NCBI GenBank assembly: GCA_036186865.1
Contig: AP025056.1
Span: forward strand, 32,340,398-32,404,397
Source of the DNA: Eustoma russellianum
Lineage: Eukaryota > Streptophyta > Magnoliopsida > Gentianales > Gentianaceae
Direction: 5' to 3'
Length of the DNA: 64,000 nucleotides
Shown: piece by piece, positions 56,169 to 64,000 of the stretch
Numbering within the stretch: position 1 is the stretch's first letter
Layout: each line of letters starts with the position of its first letter
Program-made: the position numbers and the translations under genes
Notes under the pieces: generated by a model
The model's database searches: none
Seen by the model: the letters and a program-made list of their open reading frames with translations, nothing else
Told to the model about the DNA's origin: nothing

Positions 56169-57560
56169 AAAAAATTTCTACCCTCTTTCTTTTACTTCTT
56201 CTAGGTGAAGCATTATCATTATTAACAACCTTACTAGACTCACGTTTTTCATAGCCCAAATTACTATTCTTTCTTTCTTCATCGGAAAAATATGCTCAAA
56301 AAACTCAGCATTCTTACACTCAATAATGGAACCATTATCTATCGATAATAATATATATACGGCACTATTTTGAGCATAACCTATGAAAACACAATCGTTA
56401 GTTTTAGGACCTATTTTAGTCCTTTTGAAAGATGGAATTCCAACCTTGGCTAAACACGACCTCACCTTGAAGTAATCCGAGTTAGGTGCATAGTCTTTCC
56501 AAAGTTCATAAGGAGTTCTATTCGTCTTCTTATGTGGAATTGTATTTAGGATATGACATACTGATAGAATTTCTACCCTCCACATATTATTAGTCAAACC
56601 GAACTTATTAGCATGACATTCATCATATCCTTAAGAGTTCTATTTTTTCCTTTCAGCAATTCCATTCGATTGAGGGGTGTAGGGTGTTGTAAATTCATGA
56701 ATGATCTCATTAACTTCAAAAAACTTTTGTAAAGACAATACACCATACTCACCACCTCTTTCTATCCTTAACCTTTTGATCTTTCTGTCCAATTGATTTT
56801 CAACTTCATTTTCATACCTAATGAACATGCTTCAGATTCATCTTTATGAGCCAACAAGTAAACTCTAGTAAATGTTGAAAAATCATCAACGAAAGTAATA
56901 TAGTATTTCTTACCATCTTTACTTGTATAACCTTTAAAGTCTCTTAAGTCACTATGAATAAGTTCCAATTTATCTGTAACTCTTTCAACAGACGTAAACG
57001 ACTTTTTATGGTGCTTAGCTTCTACACAAAATTCACATTTATCAAATTCATCATTACTTGCATAAGATATCAAGTTCGTAAACATTAACCTTTTTAAAGT
57101 ATCCTTATTAACATGTCCTAGTCTTGCATGCCAAACATTAAGAGAATCAACAATATAAGCAGGACTAGATGGATTCTTATTATTGATATCATAAATTGCA
57201 TCAAGAACAAGTAGCTCCCCAAAGCAAAATCCTTTCCTGACAAAATCCCCATTCTTAGAAAGTACAAGCTTATGAGATTCAAGAACAAGTTTGATATTAG
57301 TCTTGTTTAGTAGCACTCCAGAAATCAAGTTCCAACGCATAGTAGGTACATGTAGCACATTGCTTAATTCCAGTCTTTTGCCCGAAGACAACTTGAGACG
57401 CACCTTTCCCTTTCCAAGAACTTGGATTCCATGTGCATCTTCCAAGAAGACTGGTTTACCATCACCTATTTCTTGATAATAAAAAAATAGATCCTTACTA
57501 GTAGCAATGTGCTTGGTAGCTCCTGTATCTACGACCTATTCTGTAGCACCACAGACAAGG
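56169..57560 (-). pseudogene. Copia protease and integrase, broken
   Basis: 'VVDTGATKHIATSKDLFF' near 57525-57480 is the protease active site. GAG-pre-integrase follows with 'VWHARLGHVNKDTLKRL' and 'CEFCVEAKHHKKSF', then the integrase core with 'LIHSDLRDFKG' (first Asp, about 56960), 'RGGEYG' (second Asp lost: 'LRIERGGEYG' in place of 'RSDRGGEY') and 'YTPQSNGIAERKK' (Glu, near 56650). The missing Asp alone would inactivate integrase. Stops or shifts at 56768, 56640 and 56598. Confidence 0.9.
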
Positions 57561-58375
57561 TTTACCTCGGATAAGACGACCGCAGCAATTACGTTTTCGT
57601 CCACCATTGTAGTCTCCGGTAGATGCGCTTGACAGCTGGTTTGGCCTTTCTGCTAGTTGCACTTGGTTGCTCGGTGACCATATTTTCCACATACCTAGCA
57701 CGCTCTTTTAAGTTTCTTTTGTCTTTGTCCCTGCACAAAAGTCTTACCTTTGCCACTTTTTGAATCTTTTGTCTTTTGGGTTTGTGCTCAACCATATTGG
57801 CTTGAGAGTCTCTCTCATCACTTTTCTTGTCATCCAGTCTATTATTTTCTTTAATACGAATATGCTTGATGACTCCATCTATGATTAATTTGGCATCATC
57901 ATGCTTCCTATCGTCTTTTATTTTTCCCACGAAGACAGAAGCTTCTTTAGCAAGGAGGCTGCTTGAAAAGTTTCGTCAATTTTGATGCCTTCTTGCTCTA
58001 GATTATCCACCAATTGCTGATATTGGTGAATCTGATCATTAATTGGTATACGGTCTACCATTTGAAATTTCAGAAACTCACTAACCACATACTTTCTTTT
58101 GCCAACATCTTCAGAACCATATTTGTTCTGAAGTGCTATCCAAATGTCCTTTGCTGATGAGAATTTGACATAAATGCCAAACAGAGAATTAGAGAGGAAG
58201 TGCAAGATATGTCCCTACAAGTTGTATTGTCAGCCTCATATTTGACACCTTCTGTTTCATCTATCTGTTTGTCTTTAGTCAGCACATATGAAACAGAGAG
58301 CATCACAAGAAAGAAGAGCACCTTGGCGGTCAAACCTTTGAACATTTTGCCATCAAATGGCTCCATCTTGGACAT
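57561..58375 (-). pseudogene. Copia gag, broken
   Basis: Starts MSKMEPFDGKMFKGLTAKVL at ATG 58375-58373, followed by 'YVLTKDKQID'. After an internal stop/shift near 58205 comes 'DIWIALQNKYGSEDVGKRKY' and 'FLKFQMVDRIPINDQIHQYQ' (UBN2-type domain). A charged region and a zinc knuckle are split between frames near 57700-57650 (Cys-x2-Cys-x-Lys-Tyr-Gly-His, then Ala-Thr-x-Cys). Confidence 0.85.
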
Positions 58376-58428
58376 GTTAGGAACAGTACTTTTCTGGTTG
58401 CCATATTCAACGAAAATTGCTTTAAGAT

Positions 58429-59262
58429 TGTAGGATAAATGAGTACGAATACAGATAAACAAAGAGAAATTCAGCCGAGACGTGACTAGATGGTCACTGT
58501 CCTTAAAGCAATTTTGCCTCTACTAGTAAGCAAGGTAGTCCTTAAGCAAATGCTTTCCATGATATAACTGCTTTCTACCTTTCTTTTGCTCTAAGAGAGA
58601 GAGATTGAACTTGCTTGTGGAAGTGATAGATAGTGGAGGAAAAAGAAGGAGAAGTTGGAGGAAAACAAGTGTTGAAATTTTCAGAATTTAGCAAAAGTTA
58701 TTGTGTTTTACTTAAGATAGCAAGGCCTACTATTTATAGGCCTTGGGTTGTGTAAATACCACTTTGAAAACCTATTTCAGTAGTTTAATTAACCTCCATG
58801 TCAGTTTCATCATGTTCATATATGAAGGGAGATGATTCTTCGATGAAAAGATGCGATTCAAAGAAAAGTCCTGACTTTTGGCATATCGATCGATCGATGC
58901 TGGAAAGAGAGCTACAACTTTGCATCCTGCAAACATCAATCGATCGATGTATCGATTGATGTCACATCAATTGATCCATGTGATCGATCTACGTTGGACA
59001 GAGAGGTCCAGCTTTTCATCCATATCACATCGATCGATCAATGTATATCGATCGATCGATGTGATCAATCTATGTCCAACAGAATACTCAACTTCATTTC
59101 AGCTTTCACTTGGTTCAATCCAACTTACACATAGATCAATCCAAGTGATTTCTTACAAGTTCAAAGTGTTCAAATCATCTTTCAATCTCCCAAACAACAT
59201 TTTACATGTTTTTATATAAGTTTGGAGCACATTTTAAAGTACTTCGACGTACTTTTCCGACA
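58429..59262 (-). repeat. 5' LTR with ATCGAT palindrome cluster
   Basis: TGTAGGATAAATGAG ... TTTTCCGACA, about 8-10 percent different from 53197-54010 by eye. The palindrome cluster lies at 58885-59065. 'TACTATTTATAGGCC' near 58730 is a plausible TATA region, on the plus strand and therefore antisense to the element. Confidence 0.88.
58885..59065. repeat. ATCGATCGATG palindrome cluster, right LTR
   Basis: Same organisation as in the left LTR, with one extra 'TATATCGATCGATCGATG' block; blocks persist although the spacer sequence has diverged. Confidence 0.9.
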
Positions 59263-59267
59263 AATGA
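59263..59267. repeat. Target site duplication AATGA, right copy
   Basis: Matches 53192-53196. Confidence 0.85.
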
Positions 59268-59480
59268 GCAGCCCTAACAGTTGCCCCATCCCACTGCAAA
59301 AAGAGAAGAAAGCAACAATTTGTGGCTTCTCCTATACCCCTTCTATATGGAGGAAGATTAGGTGTGGAAGGTTATAGTGAAAGCAGCAAGCTGGAAATGC
59401 TACATGACTATAGAAGTCCATTTTTTAGTAATATATATGAATAGAAAAATACATCCATCCATATATCCTATCCAATTTAG

Positions 59481-59519
<39 letters not shown>

Positions 59520-59583
59520 AATCAATTTCATTCAACATTGGTTACGTCTGTAATGGACAAATACACAACTTTCAGAAGCATTC
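59268..59583. other. Spacer with a (TA)n tract
   Basis: Unassigned DNA; (TA)17 at about 59484-59517. The frame crossing it is a repeat artefact. Confidence 0.6.
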
Positions 59584-60050
59584 TGTAGCGACCCGTCCTG
59601 ATTCCTAGTACTCGAAACGATTCACCCGCCTTATTTTGCCAAGAAAAATACAAGGCGTCCAAATCGATATAATTACATGTCAGTAATGTGACGCAAAGCA
59701 GAAGTCATAAAATAGAAACCTCAGAATAATCATTAATAATAGCGAATGAAGTCTAGGCAAAATAACACGATACAATGGCCTTAACGAAACTGAAAGAAAT
59801 AACTAAGTCTCTGAAAATACATCAAAGTAAAATTTATAAAGTTTCACAACTAAATCCTCAAAGTTTTCCTCATAGAGCCTCACCTCAGAAACTTCACTCC
59901 CGCTCATCCTCAATGCATACCAAATCAAGTCCTCGCTATTTGCGAAGCATGTTAAGTATAATATGTGAGAATCCGCAAAAAGTAAAGACCATATTGGTAT
60001 TTCCTGTATCTGAGCGATATAAGAAACGTGTGTCTTTGTTTAGGCAAAGG
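59584..60050 (-). repeat. Fragment of the solo-LTR gypsy family, inverted
   Basis: Starts TGTAGCGACCCGTCCTGATT on the plus strand, matching the reverse of the solo LTR end at 15066 (TGTAGCGACCCATCCCGAG), then shares 'ACTCGAAACGATTCACCCGC' (ATGAAACAACTCACCCGC there), 'AAGGCGTC', 'CTCATCCTCAA' and 'GAGAATC' in the same order. It fades out near 60.0 kb where LINE-4 begins. Confidence 0.75.
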
Positions 60051-63000
60051 TGAGTCCCCTCATGTCTAGGTTCGCATAGCATGAGTTGTGTAATCTGTCA
60101 AGTAATAGCCGCGGGCGGCTGGTGGAAAAGATAAAGCTAAGGCATAAAAAGACGTCTAAGGGGACATACGGGCATGCTGTGCTAAACGATGGGCTACCAT
60201 ATTGATCTCACAAGGGATGTGATGTAGCAGGCTGCCTGTTAATTGCAAAAAATGTTTCAAACACGGATAATCTATCAGTGAGGATAGTATAGAATCCCCT
60301 GACTGTGTCGCCTGTAAGTAGTCAGTCTCTACAATCATTTGACTACAACGACCAAAATAAATGAGGCTATATAATAGCGCTTGGAGCTCTGCACGTAATG
60401 GAGAAAGGCATGGCAAAGTGAAAGTAAGTGATGCCACTATTCGGCCTGTATGATCCCGAAGGATGGCACCAGCCGAAGCCGAGTGCCTACCAACAGAGGC
60501 GTCAACATTGAACTTCATTTTCCCTGTTGGAGCTGCCACTTCAATAATCTAACCTTCTTAACTCGTAGATGTGGAGAGAGCGCCTGCTGAATGAGTGTCG
60601 GGAGATTCACAGCATATTTGGTGCACGACAATATGGATGCCCAATCATAACACAATTGGCGCGCCATAGCATATATGCAATGAACCGGAATATCAGCTGC
60701 ACCATAGACAGCATTGGTGTATACTTTCCAAATGGACCAACAAATTAGAGAAGGAACTATAATCCGAAATTGGCCCATAGGAGAGATGGTAGAAGACAAC
60801 CACCATTTTAAAGCATATGTCCGAAGTGCCAATAGGCTGGGGAGCGGACCGTCTAAAACCAATGCAAATCTATTCCAAACATCCATAATAGAGGAACACT
60901 GAAGAAAAAGATGAGGGATGTTAGGCGAAGAGGACTTACAAAATGGGCAAATCGTGAGACGATCTTGCATAAAGTGGCACAGATTCTTTTCAAGAGGGAG
61001 CACGTTATGGAATAGCCTCCACATGAATACACTGGCGGATATAGGAAGTGACTTCCACCAAATAAATTTATGCGAGAAGAGGATAGGACGGCCTAAGCAG
61101 AGATCCGCATATGCCTGTCGTAGTGTAAACTGACCTGTAGTAGAAGTGGTCCACAACAATGCATCGTGTTAGTAGTGTAGTCTAAACAGACCGAATTAAT
61201 TGAACTAATCCGCTTCCAATCCGGAGAGTCATAAATACGAGGAGTGAAGTCGTGGCGAGAGCCATAGCAATGTCGCATGTATATTGCCCAAATGGAGGAC
61301 TTAGTGTGATAATTCCACCATATCTTGCAGTCAAAGGCGTGCTGAATCATTTGAAGACTATGAATGCCCAAACCTCCCTCATTTTCCGGCACACAAATTG
61401 TCCTCCGCCATTTTGCGGTTAATGACCTGCATCACACTCTTGGGTAGGCGAGCTGCACCATCAGATGCAGTGGTAAAGCTGTGAGTACCGACTTGAGCAA
61501 CACAATCCGCCCCCCGGAGTAAGTAAATGACGCGTCCAACCTGCTAACTTAGTATCAAAGTGCTGTAGAAGCGATTGACAATAACTTGCTCGATTGATCC
61601 CTCGATAAAAATAAGAGCCGAGATATTTAATTGGCAAGGAGGATGGCTGCATACCCAATACACGACCCATAGCGACAATCACCTGTGCGAGGCATGGGAA
61701 CTGGCCACAAACTGGCTTTTTGTATAATTCACCAACTGGCCTGAAGCATACTGATAAGAACAAAAGAATGTTTGGAAAACTCACAAGTTGCGTGTGGAAC
61801 CATTTAAGAATATAAGCAAGTCATCCGCATAAGCCAAATGGGATACCCTCAAGACACGACATGTGCGAAAGCTGAGGAGGGAGCATGTATTAAAGTGATG
61901 CTTAAGCCCCTGGCTAAAGCCCTCAGAGCCAAGAATGAATAATAAAGGAGATAGTGGGTTGCCTTACTTCACCCCACATGTAGGAGAAAGGAAACCAAAG
62001 CTCTTACCATTAATTGAGATAGATAGTTTGGAGAAGCGCATGTTGTTCATGATATAGCGAACAAAACGATCATGAAATCCGAACTTCCGAAGTAGTTCCA
62101 TCTAACCCTATCAAAGGCTTTAGCCATATCAAGCTTAATCATGACATTGGCATCCTGTGTAGTTTTTTCAATCAAGTGAACCATTTCATTTTCCATAAGA
62201 ACATGCTCGCTTATATCATGTCTTTTTAAAAAGCCTATTTGTTTGGCCGAAATAATATGAGGAAGAAAAGAAGACAAGCGGGTACCCAACACACGGGTGG
62301 TGACCTTGCTGATAAAGTTTGAAAGACATATAGGTTTGAAATCAGAGTAGGAAGTCGGCTGTGATATCTTAGGGAGTAGAGTTATCATAGAAGAAAGCAT
62401 AACTTGTGGCGCCAGGATGCCAAGGAAAAACTCCTGTACCGGGCACAAAACATCCAATTTTAGTATGTCCCAGCATGTATGGGAAAAGTAGCCATTATAG
62501 CCATCCGGTCTCGCAGCGCTGCTTGGATTAAGACTACAAACCACAGTCTTAATCTCATCCATGTCAGAAATACTCAGCAGCCTATCATTATCCGTAGGAG
62601 TCACCAAAGATGGAATATATTAAAGGAAATCATCCATGTCAACTATAGACTCACTGGTAAAGAGCTTCTGAAAATATTCCACAGCAGGACGCCCTAAGTC
62701 ACTGGGTACATCAAGAACAGTGCCATCAGAATCCGTGAACTGGCGAATACGCTGTCGGTGATATCTATCTTTTACCAATACATGAAAATATGCCGTATTA
62801 GCTTCGCCGTCTGCAGCCCAACGGACTCTAGCCTTCTGAGACCAATAAGATACATGTTCATTATTCGCGTGCAACAATTGTGCTTGCATAAAGGAGTGGG
62901 CCTCTCGATTCTCCGATGAAGGATCCCGATCATAAGCTGCCTCCATCTGAGAATAGACGTGTTCCGCCTCATATGCCTGGCTAAATATATTACCGAATAT

Positions 63001-63296
63001 GACTCTATTCTATCATCAAAGATCATACTCTAATCGGTGTAGTTTATTATATAAACCACGCATGCCACACACCATCGAATATTGTTTCCAATTTGCCTCA
63101 ACATATGTGTAAAAATCTTCATGTAAAGCCCATGCATGCAGAAAGCGAAAAGGCACAGGAGGCTTTACCATCGACAGGCTGCACTTCAATAATAAAGGTG
63201 AATGATCAAAGGATGCTCGAGGAAGATGATGCACCACGACATCCACAAATAAATCAACAAAGGCATTGATAAACAACATGCAATCTAGCTGACGGA
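60051..63296 (-). mobile_element. LINE-4: 5'-truncated L1-type LINE, decayed
   Basis: Minus-strand order: endonuclease C-terminus, linker, reverse transcriptase, zf-RVT, RNase H. ORF1 and most of the endonuclease are missing; sequence similarity to the other LINEs stops at about 63296. 5' truncation is usual for LINE insertions. The 3' border is imprecise, and no clear poly-A or (TA)n tail is seen. Confidence 0.8.
60156..63279 (-). pseudogene. LINE-4 ORF2 remnant
   Basis: Readable pieces: endonuclease 'HLPRASFDHSPLLLKC' (63230; Asp-His catalytic pair retained, Ser replaced); linker 'VRWAADGEANTAYFH'; reverse transcriptase 'DGYNGYFSHTCWDILKLDVL' start, 'KLDMAKAFDRVRW', then the catalytic 'AYADDLLIF' near 61825-61800 in another frame; zf-RVT 'HKFIWWKSLPISASVFMWRL' with 'CPFCKSSSPNIPHLFLQC'; RNase H 'FNVDASVGRHSASAGAILRD', 'LRAELQALLYSL', 'VETDYLQATQSG' and 'NMVAHRLAQHA', which looks complete (60539-60156). 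Shifts and stops break it in at least six places. Confidence 0.85.
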
Positions 63297-64000
63297 GAAG
63301 GTGGTGTCACCATTTGATACGATCATGGATCGTATGGAAATGACGATCGCTTCTTTCAACTCCAAAAGACACCTTTGATCAACCCTTGCGTGGGATAATG
63401 GCGCAAACACCACCTTCTTGGACAAGAGAAGTCAACAACGTCTACGTCAAGCAATTCAAATCTCCTAATCCAACACGTCGTTCCGTATCCCTGGATTGTG
63501 ATTCACCAACTAGGTTTGCTCAAACTTTGATTGGATCTAGCCTTGATTTTACTTTGTGAAAACCAAAGGAAAACACACAAAATAAAGCAACACACGGCTG
63601 CAATTTTGAATTCTCCAATTCTGAAATTCTGAAAACTGTCTCCCCATTAGCTGCCGTTTTCTACCTAATATAAAGCTAGGTTTTGGTATTCCTAAAAAAA
63701 ATAACTAATTAATCAAAGTCCTCAGATCATTACCTATTAATCTAAATCAAATTTACATAAAAGATAAGTGAAAGATAATCAAGGAAGATTACATAATTCA
63801 AATCCCTAAAATCTCGCCCTGGAATTATACCATGTCGGTTATTGGATTCTACCCGCTTCTAGACGATGAATTATGGTTTGCACTCTTCAGCAAAGTTGTA
63901 GCTCATGAAATTCTATTGAATTTGGGCTTTTGAATTTGGGCTTTTGATGTTCAAGACACTCTTAGGGGCTGTTTTGTGCAAAGTAGAAAAAGAGTTATTG
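63297..64000. other. Unassigned DNA at the right edge
   Basis: No gene or known repeat is recognised. It contains a perfect 8-bp hairpin ATACGATC-ATG-GATCGTAT at 63317-63335 and a 14-bp direct repeat GAATTTGGGCTTTT at about 63914 and 63929. AT-rich and LTR-like in texture, but without supporting termini. Confidence 0.5.

Larger units (their letters stand above)
53197..59262 (-). mobile_element. Older complete copia retrotransposon
   Basis: A 6.1 kb minus-strand element with diverged LTRs of 814 and 834 bp, gag, protease, integrase, reverse transcriptase, RNase H, polypurine tract and TSD AATGA. The expected tRNA-iMet primer site is not found at the inner edge of the 5' LTR: only about 53 bp separate the LTR from the gag ATG, so the leader seems deleted. 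Multiple stops and shifts. Confidence 0.92.

Noticed and set aside
1..64000. tRNA and rRNA genes
   Set aside because: Scanned for the T-loop GGTTCGA(A/T)TCC pattern with matching stems and for conserved rRNA segments; none convincing. The TGGTATCAGAGC matches are primer sites, not tRNA genes.

Overview
The window is nuclear DNA from a flowering plant. The evidence is a four-exon PEBP gene with the exon sizes of the plant FT/TFL1/MFT family, surrounded by Ty1/copia, Ty3/gypsy and plant L1-type LINE sequences carrying in-frame stops and frameshifts. A dicot is my guess from the general look of the elements, with low confidence. I saw no bacterial-style gene organisation, CRISPR array, rRNA or tRNA gene.

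Layout, left to right. (1) 1-4049, minus strand: 5' part of a copia element (open gag running off the window edge, long leader, tRNA-iMet-type primer binding site, ~1.45 kb LTR). (2) 4050-16382: an LTR-like element ('element A') made of degenerate 'GCCGAGGT / CCTTAGC..AAGCTGAAATC' repeats. A solo gypsy-type LTR (6319-15066) interrupts it, flanked by the 5-bp duplication CCTTA, and that LTR is itself split by a 6 kb minus-strand LINE (LINE-1). (3) 16461-25737: two plus-strand LINEs head to tail (LINE-2, LINE-3). (4) 25738-29943: truncated minus-strand SIRE-like copia with a repeat-rich LTR, then an RNase H fragment to ~30.5 kb. (5) 31228-37109: a complete but broken copia with two ~600 bp LTRs and target duplication GGACT. 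(6) 37115-41190: host DNA with the only intact-looking cellular gene, an MFT (MOTHER OF FT AND TFL1)-like gene at 38839-40654, with two ACGTGTC (ABRE-type) boxes and a TATA box just upstream. (7) 41196-52484: a complete Tat-lineage gypsy element on the minus strand (LTRs ~990 bp, TSD GGAAT), with decayed gag-pro-pol including a second RNase H, and on the opposite strand a four-exon additional ORF with the plant 'putative gypsy type transposon' domain and a coiled coil. (8) 53197-59262: an older minus-strand copia (TSD AATGA) whose LTRs carry clusters of ATCGATCGATG palindromes. (9) 59584-64000: an inverted fragment of the same LTR family as the solo LTR, a 5'-truncated minus-strand LINE-4, and 700 bp of unassigned DNA.

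Relative ages by eye: the 31-37 kb copia and the 41-52 kb gypsy have LTR pairs differing by only a few percent; the 53-59 kb copia is clearly more diverged; the LINEs are the most decayed. Every mobile element is probably immobile as it stands. The MFT-like gene is the one plausible functional cellular gene. The least conventional item is the spliced antisense ORF of the Tat element.
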